Assembly (NCBI GenBank): GCA_016882585.1
Contig: VGPP01000009.1
Span: 1-23,274, forward strand
DNA: 23,274 bases
Origin: Cyanobacteria bacterium M_surface_7_m2_037
GTDB lineage: Bacteria > Cyanobacteriota > Cyanobacteriia > PCC-6307 > Cyanobiaceae
Direction: 5' to 3'
Position 1 is the stretch's first letter. Every line of letters begins with the position of its first letter. Shown here one piece after another: positions 7,495 to 15,840 of this stretch. The translations under genes were made by a program, and so were the position numbers. Below the pieces are notes generated by a model. The model was given only the letters and a program-made list of their open reading frames with translations. It did no database searches and was not told the origin of the DNA.

Positions 7495-8289
7495 TCAGCC
7501 GAACCGCCCTGTGACGTAATCCTGTGTGGCTTTCTGCTGGGGTGAGTTGAAGATCATTTCTGTCTCAGCGAATTCTTCGAGGCAGCCCACCTTGCCGTCG
7601 CTGTCGGGATTGGCTGTCACGTTGAAGAAGCCCGTCATGTCGCTCACCCGCACCGCCTGTTGCATGTTGTGGGTCACGATCACAATCGTGTAGCTCTTTT
7701 TGAGCTCATGCATCATCTCTTCGATCTTCAGGGTGGAGATCGGATCGAGGGCTGAGCATGGTTCATCCATCAGGATCACCTCGGGCTCGATCGCGATGGC
7801 CCTGGCGATGCAGAGGCGCTGCTGCTGGCCGCCGGAGAGCGAATAGCCGCTCACCTTGAGCTTGTCTTTGGTTTCATCCCAGAGGGCTGCTTTGCGCAGG
7901 GAACGCTCCACCAGTTCATCCAGATCGCCGCGGAAGCCATTGATCCGTGCTCCGAAGGCGATGTTTTCGTAGATGCTCTTGGGAAAGGGGTTCGGCTTCT
8001 GAAACACCATGCCAATGCGCCGCCGCACCTCCACCGGGTCCACTTCCCGGCTGTAGAGGTCTTGGTTGTCAAACAGCACCCGCCCCTTCAGCGAGCAGCC
8101 CTCGATCAAGTCATTCATGCGATTGAGCGAGCGCAGCACCGTGCTCTTGCCGCATCCCGATGGCCCGATGAAGGCCGTCACCCTGCCCCGGGGGATCTGC
8201 ATGTAGACACCCCGAACGGCCACATTGGTGCCGTAGCTGATGCTCACGTTCTCGAGGGTGAAGCAAGCGCTGGGGGAGCTGGGCGACAT
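7495..8289 (-). CDS. pstB: Phosphate ABC transporter ATP-binding protein PstB
   Basis: PstB hydrolyses ATP on the cytoplasmic face to drive phosphate import through PstC/PstA. The 264-residue protein has Walker A GPSGCGKST at 42-50, Q-loop Q97 in VFQKPNPFP (typical of PstB), signature LSGGQQQR near 151-158, Walker B VILMDEP at 171-177 and the H-loop H207. TVLRSLNRMNDLIE after Walker A is also a PstB hallmark. It is the last gene of pstC-pstA-pstB, 38 bases after pstA. I see no terminator downstream on the minus strand before the tRNA. Confidence 0.96.
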   Translation of the reverse strand: MSPSSPSACFTLENVSISYGTNVAVRGVYMQIPRGRVTAFIGPSGCGKSTVLRSLNRMNDLIEGCSLKGRVLFDNQDLYSREVDPVEVRRRIGMVFQKPNPFPKSIYENIAFGARINGFRGDLDELVERSLRKAALWDETKDKLKVSGYSLSGGQQQRLCIARAIAIEPEVILMDEPCSALDPISTLKIEEMMHELKKSYTIVIVTHNMQQAVRVSDMTGFFNVTANPDSDGKVGCLEEFAETEMIFNSPQQKATQDYVTGRFG

Positions 8290-8327
8290 GGAGATCAGGG
8301 CTGGGAGGAGAAAAGAAACCGGTGCGT

Positions 8328-9209
8328 TCAGGTGCTGCTGAAGCGGCCCAGCCAGCGGGCCAGCAGATTGGCCAAGAGGATCATCACCACCAACACAAAC
8401 GAGGAGGCCCAGGCCAGAGCGATCTGGGCTTCGTAGGGCATGATCGCGAAGTTGTAGATCAACACCGACATCGAAGCGATCGGGTTGAACAACCCTTCAG
8501 GCCAGAACGGTGAAAAGAGAGCCGTGAAGATCAAGGGGGCTGTTTCACCGGCCGCCCTCGCCACCGCGAGCACCACGCCGGTGGCGATGGAGGAGAAGGC
8601 CGCGGGCAAGGTGACCCGGCTGATGGTCACGAAGCGGGATGCCCCCACCCCCATGGCACCCCAGCGCAGCTCCTGGGGAACGAGCTTGAGGGCTTCATCG
8701 GTGGTTTTGATCACCGTGGGCAGCATCAGCACGGCCAGGGCGATGCCGCCGGCGAGGGCGCTGTAGCTCTGGTTGAAAAACAGCCTGGTGCTCACGATCA
8801 GGCCGTACACAAACACCCCGCAGATGATCGAAGGCACCCCCGCCAGCACGTTGGTGCCGAAGCGCACGAATCGGGCGAACCAGCCGGCTGAGGCGAATTC
8901 CGCCAGGTAAACGCCGGCCCCAACGCCCACGGGCACGGCGATCAGCGCAGCCACCAGGGTCACGATCAAGGTGCCGAGGATCGCGTTGCCGATGCCGCCG
9001 CCATCAAGCCCGGGAGGGGGAGGCAGTTCGGTGAGCAGTTGCAGGGTGATCAGTGAACCGCCCTTGAACAGCACGTAGGCGATCACCACGATCAGGGGCA
9101 GCACCGCCAGAGCCGTGAACAGGCCGGCGGTGAGCGTGAGCAGCAGGTTCCAGCGGTTGCGCGCCAGCGATGGCTGGAGGGTGAGGGAGCCGCGGCGGAA
9201 GGACGTCAT
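8328..9209 (-). CDS. pstA: Phosphate ABC transporter permease PstA
   Basis: PstA forms the inner-membrane phosphate channel with PstC. It has 293 residues with about six membrane spans, the first at roughly residues 23-50 (LLLTLTAGLFTALAVLPLIV). The permease coupling (EAA) loop is visible as ALKLVPQELRWGAMGVGASRFVTISRVTLPAA, shown here across two phrases: EALKLVPQELRWGAMG and GASRFVTISRVTLPAA. FGTNVLAGVPSIICGVFVYG is also typical of PstA. It begins 5 bases after the pstC stop, so the two are almost certainly co-transcribed. Confidence 0.95.
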   Translation of the reverse strand: MTSFRRGSLTLQPSLARNRWNLLLTLTAGLFTALAVLPLIVVIAYVLFKGGSLITLQLLTELPPPPGLDGGGIGNAILGTLIVTLVAALIAVPVGVGAGVYLAEFASAGWFARFVRFGTNVLAGVPSIICGVFVYGLIVSTRLFFNQSYSALAGGIALAVLMLPTVIKTTDEALKLVPQELRWGAMGVGASRFVTISRVTLPAAFSSIATGVVLAVARAAGETAPLIFTALFSPFWPEGLFNPIASMSVLIYNFAIMPYEAQIALAWASSFVLVVMILLANLLARWLGRFSST

Positions 9210-9214
9210 CGGGC

Positions 9215-10168
9215 TCAGTATTTGAGGCTCAAGCGCCGCACGATCACCTGGGCGAGGAGGTTCACCACCAGGGTGAGCAGCATCAGCACAAGGGCGGCGT
9301 ACATCAGGGCCGACACCTGCAATCCATCGGCTTCACCGAACTGGTTGGCCAACATCGAGGAAATGGTGTTCGCCGGGGCCAGCAGGCTGAGGCTGAAGTT
9401 GTTGGAATTGCCGATCAGCATCGTGACCGCCATCGTTTCGCCCATGGCGCGGCCAAGGGCGAGCATCACCCCACCGGTGATGCCGGAGATGGCGGCCGGC
9501 AGGATCACATGCACGATGGCGCCCCAGCGGGTGGTTCCCACGCCGTAGGCGGCTTGCCGCAGGGCCAGCGGCACCTGCTGGAGCGAGTCGCGGGAGATGG
9601 CCGTGATGATCGGCAGGATCATCACCACCAGGATCAGCACGGCAGGAGCCATTCCCGGGCCCAGAGGTGTTGTGGAGAAGAAGGGAAGCCAGCCGAGCCA
9701 TTGGTGCAGGCCCTCGAGCCCTGGCCGCAGGAACGGCTCCATCACAAAAATGCCCCAGAGCCCAAGGACCACCGAGGGAATGGCCGCTAGCAGCTCCACC
9801 ATCAAGCCCAAGACCTGACGAACCGGCAGGGGGATGAAGTTTTCGGTGAGGAATATCGCGGTACCCACCCCCAGCGGTACGGCAATGGCCAGGGCGAGCA
9901 GCGAACTCACCACCGTTCCATAGATGGCGGTGAAGGCCCCGTAGTGCTCGCCGATCGGATCCCAGTTCGACGTGGTGAGGAACTCCAGGCCGAAGCGGCT
10001 GATCGCCTCGCGGGCACCCCCCAGCACCGTGAACAAAATGCCGATCAATACCAGCCCCACCACGGAGGCCAGCACCACCGCCAGCTTCTGGAAGCCCCGA
10101 TCAATCAGCAGTTCCCAGGGGGGACGCCGCCGCTGCGAGAAGAGTTCGGGGCGCGCACCCGCTGCCAT
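9215..10168 (-). CDS. pstC: Phosphate ABC transporter permease PstC
   Basis: PstC is the second channel subunit of the high-affinity phosphate transporter. From ATG 10168 it has 317 residues with about six membrane spans, the PstC-typical VELLAAIPSVVLGLWGIFV segment, and an EAA loop (DSLQQVPLALRQAAYGVGTT followed by RWGAIVHVILPAA). An in-frame TTG at 10189 would add seven residues (MGQVKIP); ATG is preferred as the conventional codon, though neither has a clear Shine-Dalgarno. It is the first gene of the pst unit and diverges from dnaK3 across roughly 90 bases. The phosphate-binding protein gene pstS and phoU are absent from the window. Confidence 0.94.
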   Translation of the reverse strand: MAAGARPELFSQRRRPPWELLIDRGFQKLAVVLASVVGLVLIGILFTVLGGAREAISRFGLEFLTTSNWDPIGEHYGAFTAIYGTVVSSLLALAIAVPLGVGTAIFLTENFIPLPVRQVLGLMVELLAAIPSVVLGLWGIFVMEPFLRPGLEGLHQWLGWLPFFSTTPLGPGMAPAVLILVVMILPIITAISRDSLQQVPLALRQAAYGVGTTRWGAIVHVILPAAISGITGGVMLALGRAMGETMAVTMLIGNSNNFSLSLLAPANTISSMLANQFGEADGLQVSALMYAALVLMLLTLVVNLLAQVIVRRLSLKY

Positions 10169-10259
10169 GGGGATCTTTACCTGACCCAAATCTAAAGCTC
10201 TGGCGCAGGGCCGTTAGCGTGAGGTCTTAGGCAACAATCCCTGGGGCGCAGTCAGTCAG

Positions 10260-12605
10260 TTGGCACGGATCGTTGGCATCGACCTGGGCACCACCAACTC
10301 GGTGGTGGCGGTGCTCGAGGGTGGGCGCCCTCAGGTGATTGCCAGTGCCGAAGGCGGCCGCACGACCCCTTCTGTGGTGGGTTTCAGCAAGGACGCTGAA
10401 CTGTTGGTGGGACAACTGGCGCGTCGCCAGCTGGTGCTCAACCCCCGCAATACCTTCGCCAACCTCAAGCGCTTCGTGGGGCGCCAGTGGGAGGAACTGG
10501 AGGACAGCAGCCTCTCGGTTCCTTACACCGTGCGCGCCAACGACCAGGGCAACGTGCGCGTGGTGTGCCCCGCCACGGAACGGGAGTATGCGCCGGAGGA
10601 GCTGGTGGCCAGCATCCTGCGCAAGCTCGTGGACGACGCCAGCACCTACCTCGGCGAACCGGTGGAAGCGGCGGTGATCACCGTGCCGGCTTACTTCAAC
10701 GATGCCCAGCGCCAGGCCACCCGCGATGCCGGCCGTTTGGCCGGGATCAGCGTGGAGCGGATCCTGAATGAGCCCACCGCGGCTGCCCTCGCCTACGGCT
10801 TTGATCGCAGCACCGTGAAGCGCGTGCTGGTGTTCGACCTTGGCGGCGGCACGTTTGACGTATCGGTGCTGCGCATCGCCCAGGGTGTGTTCGATGTGAA
10901 GGCCACCAGCGGCGACACCCAGCTGGGTGGCAACGACTGGGACCGGCGGATCGTGGATTGGCTGGCCGATCAGTTTCAGACGGATCACGGCATCGATCTG
11001 CGCCGGGACCGCCAGGCCCTGCAACGCCTCACCGAAGCGGCGGAGAAGGCCAAGATCGAGCTCAGTGGTGTGCAGAGCACACCCATCTCCCTGCCCTTCA
11101 TTGCCACGGGCGAAGCGGGCCCACTGCACATCGAAACCACACTCGAGCGGCGAACCTTTGAGGGCCTCTGCCCCGATCTGCTGGATCGCTTGCTGCGGCC
11201 CGTGCAGCGGGCCCTGCGTGATTCCGGCCTGGCGGCCGAAGACATCGACGATGTGGTGCTGGTGGGTGGCTCCACCCGCATGCCGATGGTGCAGGAAATG
11301 GTGCGCACCCTGATCCCGCTCGAGCCCTGCCAATCGGTGAATCCCGATGAGGTGGTAGCGATCGGTGCAGCCGTGCAGGCCGGCATCCTCACCGGCGAGC
11401 TGCGCGATCTGATGCTCAACGACGTCACCCCGCTGTCGCTGGGTCTGGAGACGATCGGTGGCGTGATGAAGGTGCTGATTCCGCGCAACACCTCGATTCC
11501 GGTGCGCAAGAGCGATGTGTTCAGCACCTCCGAGGCCAATCAGAGCTCCGTGGAGATCCACGTGTTGCAGGGCGAACGGCAGATGGCGGAAGGCAACAAG
11601 AGCCTGGGCCGCTTCCGCCTCTCCGGCATTCCTCCGGCCCCGCGGGGTGTGCCCCAGGTGCAGGTGTCGTTCGATATCGATGCCAACGGCTTGCTGCAGG
11701 TGTCGGCCACCGATCGCACCACGGGCCGCCAGCAGAGCGTGAGCATTCAGGGCGGCTCCAACCTCAGTGAAGACGAGATCAAGACCCTGATCGAGGAGGC
11801 CGAGCAGAAGGCCAGCGAAGATCGGCGGCGCAAGGCCGAGATCGACCGCCGCAACAGAGCCCAGACCCTGGTGGCGCAGGCTGAACGCCGCCTGCGGGAT
11901 GCGGCCCTGGAACTCGGTCCCTACGGAGCGGAGCGTCAACAGCGCGCTGTGGAGATCGCCGTACGCGACGTGCAGGATCAACTCGCCTCCGGTGATCTGG
12001 GCGATCTGGACCTGGCGGTGAGCCAGTTGCAGGAGGCCCTCTATGGCCTCAACCGGCGCCTGGCGAGCGAGCGCAAGCAGGAGAGCAGCCCGCTTCAGGG
12101 CCTGAAGAACACCCTGGGTTCGCTCAAGGACGAGCTCTTTGCCGATGACGATTGGGACGACTGGGATTCCCGCGGCCGAGGCCGCGATCCCTGGGCCGAG
12201 CCCTCCTGGAGTGCTGCACGCAGTGGCTGGGGCGCCGATGACTGGAGCCGCCCCGCACCGGCCCCACGCCTGGATGTTCCGCCGATGCGCTACGCGGATC
12301 AGGATCGCTATGCCGACCCAGACCGCTACAGCCCGGAGCGATTCCAGGACGAGCGCTATCAAGACAACCGCTATCAAGACAACCGATATCGAGACGACCG
12401 CTACCCAGAGGTTGGCTTTAACGACGATCGCGACCGGTTCGATGCCGACGGCGACCGCGAGGAGCGCTACGACAATCAGTCCTACCAAGACGAGCGCGAT
12501 TTCGAGCAACGCGATCGAACGCCGGATCCACTGAGGGCTGAGGCCGCGCCGCGCCGCAACGCTCGGCCGGCCCCGTTTGAGGGTGATCCCTGGGCTGAGG
12601 ATTGA
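10260..12605 (+). CDS. dnaK3: Hsp70 chaperone DnaK3-type with long C-terminal tail
   Basis: An ATP-driven Hsp70 of 781 residues. The ATPase domain (about 1-380) has IDLGTTNSVV at 7-16, FDLGGGTFDVSVL at 192-204 and VLVGGSTRMPMVQ at 333-345. The linker and substrate domain follow from DVTPLSLGLETIGG at 388. From about residue 605 a 175-residue tail begins: an acidic-aromatic patch (DELFADDDWDDWD), a Trp-rich stretch and an RY-rich repeat at 677-717; it ends DPWAED, not EEVD. Cyanobacterial DnaK3 is known for a long C-terminal extension, membrane or polysome association and a dnaJ neighbour, which fits here. The start is TTG at 10260, fixed by the conserved ARIVGIDLGTTNS; no clear Shine-Dalgarno is present. 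The stop overlaps the dnaJ start (TTGA). Confidence 0.93.
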   Translation: MARIVGIDLGTTNSVVAVLEGGRPQVIASAEGGRTTPSVVGFSKDAELLVGQLARRQLVLNPRNTFANLKRFVGRQWEELEDSSLSVPYTVRANDQGNVRVVCPATEREYAPEELVASILRKLVDDASTYLGEPVEAAVITVPAYFNDAQRQATRDAGRLAGISVERILNEPTAAALAYGFDRSTVKRVLVFDLGGGTFDVSVLRIAQGVFDVKATSGDTQLGGNDWDRRIVDWLADQFQTDHGIDLRRDRQALQRLTEAAEKAKIELSGVQSTPISLPFIATGEAGPLHIETTLERRTFEGLCPDLLDRLLRPVQRALRDSGLAAEDIDDVVLVGGSTRMPMVQEMVRTLIPLEPCQSVNPDEVVAIGAAVQAGILTGELRDLMLNDVTPLSLGLETIGGVMKVLIPRNTSIPVRKSDVFSTSEANQSSVEIHVLQGERQMAEGNKSLGRFRLSGIPPAPRGVPQVQVSFDIDANGLLQVSATDRTTGRQQSVSIQGGSNLSEDEIKTLIEEAEQKASEDRRRKAEIDRRNRAQTLVAQAERRLRDAALELGPYGAERQQRAVEIAVRDVQDQLASGDLGDLDLAVSQLQEALYGLNRRLASERKQESSPLQGLKNTLGSLKDELFADDDWDDWDSRGRGRDPWAEPSWSAARSGWGADDWSRPAPAPRLDVPPMRYADQDRYADPDRYSPERFQDERYQDNRYQDNRYRDDRYPEVGFNDDRDRFDADGDREERYDNQSYQDERDFEQRDRTPDPLRAEAAPRRNARPAPFEGDPWAED
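12288..12410 (+). repeat. RY-rich short tandem repeat in the dnaK3 tail
   Basis: Eight imperfect units of 5-6 codons encode RYADQD, RYADPD, RYSPE, RFQDE, RYQDN, RYQDN, RYRDD and RYPE. At DNA level a 15-base unit CGCTATCAAGACAAC is exact at 12354-12368 and 12369-12383, with a diverged copy at 12384-12398 and a partial one after that. The array lies in frame and could expand or contract without a frameshift. Confidence 0.85.
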
Positions 12606-13564
12606 GCTCGGTGAGCACAGCTCCCTCTCGCACAACGGTGAATCATTGGGCTGTGCTGGGGCTCGACCCCGGCGCCGATTCCCAGGCGCTGAAGCGCGCC
12701 TTTCGCCAACAGGCGCGGCGTTGGCATCCGGATCTCAACGGCAACGATCCCCACGCTGAAGAGCAGTTCAAGGCCGTCAACGAGGCCTATGCCGTTCTCA
12801 GCGATCCCCAGCGCCGCCAGCAGTGGGAGCAGGGGCTCGATACCGCAGAGGCCGCCGCTGCGGGGCTGGATCCGTTTGCCCATGGCTTCCCGGATTTTCA
12901 CGACTACGTCGAGGAGCTGTTCGGCATTCCGCAGCGGCGTTCGGCTGCAGGCCGTTCCGGCGATGCCGAACGGCCTGCAGCCGCTGAAAGCCGTGAGCCC
13001 AGTGGCCGAGAGCGCAGTGAAGTAACAGCCGCGCCGCCGCCGCCGCCGCCCGTGGTGGCCAGCAGTGATTGTGAGTCGCTGGTGGAGCTCACCCCGGAGC
13101 AAGCGCTGCAAGGCGCCCGCGTGGAGATCGAGCTGCCCGATGGCACGGCGGTGGAGGTGTGGACCCCGGCCATGGCGGGTGATGGTTGGCGTTTGCGCCT
13201 GGCCGGTGTGGCCCCCGGCGGTGGCGATCACTTTTTGCAGTTGCGTGTGCGAACGGGCGAGGGCCTGCGGATCGATGGGCTGCGGGTGCTGTACCAGCTG
13301 GATCTGTCTCCGCCTGAAGGGGCGCTGGGCTGCTCCGTGGTGGTGCCGACCCTCGATGGACCCGTGCAATTACGCATCCCGCCCGGCTCCTCCAGCGGTC
13401 GCTTGCTGCGCCTGCGGGGCCGTGGATTGCAGCAGGGCGACCAGCGCGGCGATCAGCTGGTGGAGGTGCGATTGGTGGTGCCCAGCGCCCTCACCGAGGC
13501 GGAGGAGGCGCTCTACGCGCGGCTGCAACAGCTGGCTTCTGAGCTCGATGGTGAACGGAGCTGA
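12602..13564 (+). CDS. dnaJ: DnaJ-domain co-chaperone (DnaJ3-type)
   Basis: A 320-residue J-domain protein that should stimulate the ATPase of the adjacent DnaK3. The J-domain spans about 14-80, with the invariant HPD at 42-44 (RRWHPDL) and NEAYAVLSDPQRR. A low-complexity linker (about 95-155) includes a Pro run encoded by six GCC repeats at 13033-13050. The rest is a DnaJ C-terminal beta domain ending in VPTLDGPVQLRIPPGSSSGR and LRLRGRGLQQGD. There is no Cys-rich zinc finger, so it is a class II (CbpA-like) J-protein. The TTG at 12602 overlaps the dnaK3 stop by 4 bases; a GTG at 12611 is an alternative three codons in. Synechocystis has the same dnaK3-dnaJ pairing (recall). Confidence 0.9.
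   Translation: MSSVSTAPSRTTVNHWAVLGLDPGADSQALKRAFRQQARRWHPDLNGNDPHAEEQFKAVNEAYAVLSDPQRRQQWEQGLDTAEAAAAGLDPFAHGFPDFHDYVEELFGIPQRRSAAGRSGDAERPAAAESREPSGRERSEVTAAPPPPPPVVASSDCESLVELTPEQALQGARVEIELPDGTAVEVWTPAMAGDGWRLRLAGVAPGGGDHFLQLRVRTGEGLRIDGLRVLYQLDLSPPEGALGCSVVVPTLDGPVQLRIPPGSSSGRLLRLRGRGLQQGDQRGDQLVEVRLVVPSALTEAEEALYARLQQLASELDGERS
12942..12983. repeat. Perfect 16-bp inverted repeat inside dnaJ
   Basis: CGGCTGCAGGCCGTTC (12942-12957) is the exact reverse complement of GAACGGCCTGCAGCCG (12968-12983), with a 10-base loop between. It sits in the linker after the J-domain (residues about 114-128, Ala/Arg/Gly/Ser-rich) and keeps the frame open. It resembles small palindromic insertions seen within bacterial coding sequences, but I found no second copy in this window. 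Confidence 0.9.
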
Positions 13565-13612
13565 GCCGAGGCGGCCCATCAGTGAGACACTGAGGCCAGC
13601 GTTCGCTCCACG

Positions 13613-14035
13613 ATGTCGGTTCACGTCCTGCTGTTCGATGCCGGCAGCGACAACGAGGGCATTCACTCCCTCGAACTGAATGGCACCACCGTGGTGCTGT
13701 TGTTTGAGGACCGCGACGACGCCGAGCGCTACGCCGGCCTGCTGGAAGCTCAGGACTTTCCTGCACCAACGGTGGAAGCGATCGAGCGCCGCGAGATGGA
13801 GGAGTTCTGCAGCAGCGCCGGTTATGAAGCGCGCTTTGTGCCGGCCGGGTTCCTGCCCCAGAGCGCCGAAGATCGCCTGCTCATTGCTCCACCCGAGAAA
13901 AACATGGATGTGACCTCCTGGCGCGACCAGGAGGACCCGAGCGCTGAGCCCGCGGTGGCGGCAGCCGACGACCCGATCAGCACCGGCAACGCCGAACTCG
14001 AGGACTTCCGCCGGCGGCTTGAGGGCCTGCTGTGA
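13613..14035 (+). CDS. DUF3110 domain protein
   Basis: A 140-residue protein of unknown function. The N-terminal ~90 residues match the DUF3110 pattern shared by cyanobacteria and plants: VHVLLFDAGSDNEGIHSLEL, VVLLFEDRDDAERYAGLLEAQ and DFPAPTVEAIERREMEEFC (recall-based). The C-terminal 45 residues are acidic, Ala/Pro-rich and probably disordered, ending in a short helix (NAELEDFRRRLEGLL). No signal peptide or membrane segment is present. It lies 48 bases after dnaJ, and its stop overlaps the murQ start (GTGA), so it belongs to the same plus-strand transcript. Confidence 0.85.
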   Translation: MSVHVLLFDAGSDNEGIHSLELNGTTVVLLFEDRDDAERYAGLLEAQDFPAPTVEAIERREMEEFCSSAGYEARFVPAGFLPQSAEDRLLIAPPEKNMDVTSWRDQEDPSAEPAVAAADDPISTGNAELEDFRRRLEGLL

Positions 14036-14943
14036 GCAGCCCTTTCGCTGATGTGCAACGGGGCCATCTGCTCACCGAGCAGGCCAACCCCTCCAGTGCT
14101 GATCTCGATGCGCTGAGCACCGCCGATCTGGTGGCTGTGTTCGTGGACGAAGACCGGCGCCCGCAGGAGGCCGTGGCGGCAGCGGCGCCAGCTCTAGCTG
14201 CCGCCATCGATGCCATTGCCGAGCGGCTGCGTGGCGGGGGCCGCCTGTTTTATCTGGGAGCCGGCACCTCCGGCCGGCTGGGTGTGTTGGATGCGGCGGA
14301 GTGTCCGCCCACGTTCTGCAGTGCGCCGGAGCTGGTGCAGGGCGTTCTGGCGGGGGGAGCCCCGGCGCTGTTGCGCAGCTCAGAAGGTTTGGAGGATCTC
14401 TTTGATGCGGGGCGCGACGATCTCATCGCGCGCGGCTTCAACGCCGCCGATGCCTTGGTGGGCATCGCCGCGGGCGGCACCACGCCCTATGTGCATGGCG
14501 GCTTGAGCCATGCCCGCAGCATTGGCGCCCTCAGCATCGCCATGGCCTGCGTTCCCGCCGAGCAGGTGGCGATGCCCTGCGAGATCGACATTCGTTTGAT
14601 CACCGGGCCTGAGGTCCTCACCGGGTCCACACGCCTGAAGGCCGGAACCGCCACCAAGATGGCCCTCAACATCCTCAGCACCGGCGTGATGGTGCGCCTT
14701 GGGAAGGTGTACGGCAACCGGATGGTGGATGTGGCCGTCACCAACAGCAAGCTGGAAGACAGGGCCTTGCGGATCCTGGCGGATCTGGCTGGCGTTGATC
14801 GTGACGCCGGCCGTGCCCTGCTGCAGCAGAGCGAGGGCTCCGTGAAGCTGGCGCTGCTGATGGCCCGTTGCCAGATCAGTGCAGCCGATGCCCGTGAACG
14901 GCTCGCCAGCCACGGGGGCCAGCTGCGCTCAGCCCTGGAATGA
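14032..14943 (+). CDS. murQ: N-acetylmuramic acid 6-phosphate etherase MurQ
   Basis: MurQ cleaves the lactyl ether of MurNAc-6-phosphate to give GlcNAc-6-phosphate and D-lactate during peptidoglycan recycling in the cytoplasm. The 303-residue length fits. The SIS sugar-phosphate fold is marked by YLGAGTSGRLGVLDAAECPPTF (here split as GAGTSGRLGVLDAA and ECPPTF), with E90 and the E118 of SSEGLED matching the two catalytic glutamates known in E. coli MurQ (Glu83, Glu114). VLTGSTRLKAGTATKMALN near 195-213 is the MurQ signature. The family ASGRTPYV loop reads AGGTTPYV here, a mild variation. It starts with GTG overlapping the DUF3110 stop by 4 bases. It ends inside mtnP on the other strand (15-base convergent overlap). 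No anhMurNAc kinase or MurNAc phosphotransferase gene is nearby. Confidence 0.94.
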   Translation: MSSPFADVQRGHLLTEQANPSSADLDALSTADLVAVFVDEDRRPQEAVAAAAPALAAAIDAIAERLRGGGRLFYLGAGTSGRLGVLDAAECPPTFCSAPELVQGVLAGGAPALLRSSEGLEDLFDAGRDDLIARGFNAADALVGIAAGGTTPYVHGGLSHARSIGALSIAMACVPAEQVAMPCEIDIRLITGPEVLTGSTRLKAGTATKMALNILSTGVMVRLGKVYGNRMVDVAVTNSKLEDRALRILADLAGVDRDAGRALLQQSEGSVKLALLMARCQISAADARERLASHGGQLRSALE

Positions 14944-15840
14944 ACCCCAGTAGGGCTCGGTGAACAGATCGAGTTTGCGCCGGGTGGCGGCGGGAACCTG
15001 ATCGGCGGGTGTCATCAGGGCATCGCGCAGGGCGCTGTGCGCCACGCTGGCGGGCCGTTGTGCGGCGATGCGCTCCGCGGTGGTGCGCACGATCTGGGTA
15101 GCGAGGGCGGCATTGGCGCGCAGGTTGCCGATCACCATCTCCACGGTGACGCTGTCATGGTCGGCGTACCAGCAGTCGTAGTCGGTGGCCATGGCGAGGG
15201 TGGCGTAGGCGATTTCCGCTTCCCGGGCCAGGCGGGCTTCGGTGTGGTTCGTCATCCCGATCACCGTGCAACCCCAGCTGCGGTAGAGGTTGGATTCAGC
15301 GCGGGTGGAGAAGGCGGGGCCTTCCATGCACAGATAGGTGCCACCGCGGTGCAGGCTGCGCCCCTCCGGCATCAGGCTGTCGGCCACATCGGCCAGCAGG
15401 CGGCTGAGGCTGGGGCAGAAGGGATCAGCCAGGGCCACGTGGGCCACAGCCCCCTCACCGAAGAAGCTGATCGGCCGCTGCATGGTGCGGTCGATGAATT
15501 GATCGGGCACCACCATGTCGAGCGGTTTCACCTGCTCCTGCAGCGAACCCACCGCCGAAGGGGAGAGGATCCAGCGCACGCCCAGCGAGCGCATCGCCCA
15601 GATGTTGGCCCGATAGGGCACCTCGGTGGGCAGAAAGGTGTGATGGCGGCCATGGCGGGCCAGAAACACCACCTCCATCCCCCCCAGGGTTCCCAGCCGC
15701 AAGCTGTCGGAGGGAGCGCCGAAGGGCGTCTCGATCGTGAGCTCCTGCACGTTCTCCAGCCCTTCCATGGCGTAGAGCCCGCTGCCGCCGAGCACGCCGA
15801 GGCGGGCCTGGGCGAGGTTCAGACCGGTGGGAGAAGCCAT
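14929..15840 (-). CDS. mtnP: S-methyl-5'-thioadenosine phosphorylase
   Basis: MtnP splits methylthioadenosine, a by-product of polyamine and related synthesis, into adenine and methylthioribose-1-phosphate. The 303-residue protein has the phosphate loop VLGGSGLYAMEG near 16-27, RHGRHHTFLPTEVPYRANIW (62-81), the substrate motif MEGPAFSTRAES at 172-183, and TDYD at 219-222, where D220 and D222 are the adenine-recognising positions known from human MTAP. Related MTIP and purine nucleoside phosphorylases differ at the DxD, so MTAP is favoured. The ATG at 15840 is divergent from the cyclophilin gene across 68 bases. Confidence 0.92.
   Translation of the reverse strand: MASPTGLNLAQARLGVLGGSGLYAMEGLENVQELTIETPFGAPSDSLRLGTLGGMEVVFLARHGRHHTFLPTEVPYRANIWAMRSLGVRWILSPSAVGSLQEQVKPLDMVVPDQFIDRTMQRPISFFGEGAVAHVALADPFCPSLSRLLADVADSLMPEGRSLHRGGTYLCMEGPAFSTRAESNLYRSWGCTVIGMTNHTEARLAREAEIAYATLAMATDYDCWYADHDSVTVEMVIGNLRANAALATQIVRTTAERIAAQRPASVAHSALRDALMTPADQVPAATRRKLDLFTEPYWGSFQG
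14931..14957. repeat. Hairpin at the murQ/mtnP convergent ends
   Basis: AGCCC-TGG (14931-14938) can pair with CCA-gt-AGGGCT (14947-14957), with the murQ stop in the loop. It has no T-run on either strand. It is a weak candidate for a shared 3'-end structure. Confidence 0.45.

Noticed and set aside
10213..10230. Possible Pho box upstream of pstC: gTTAG at 10213-10217 and cTTAG at 10226-10230.
   Set aside because: The two half-sites are 13 bases apart, not the 11-base period of cyanobacterial Pho boxes, and a third unit is missing.
13033..13050. Six GCC repeats in dnaJ as a possible contingency locus.
   Set aside because: The run is short and in frame, and encodes a plain proline linker; trinucleotide slippage would not switch the gene off.
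13581..13593. Small hairpin CAGTG-AGA-CACTG between dnaJ and the DUF3110 gene as a terminator.
   Set aside because: Only five pairs and no T-run, within a tightly packed co-directional gene set.
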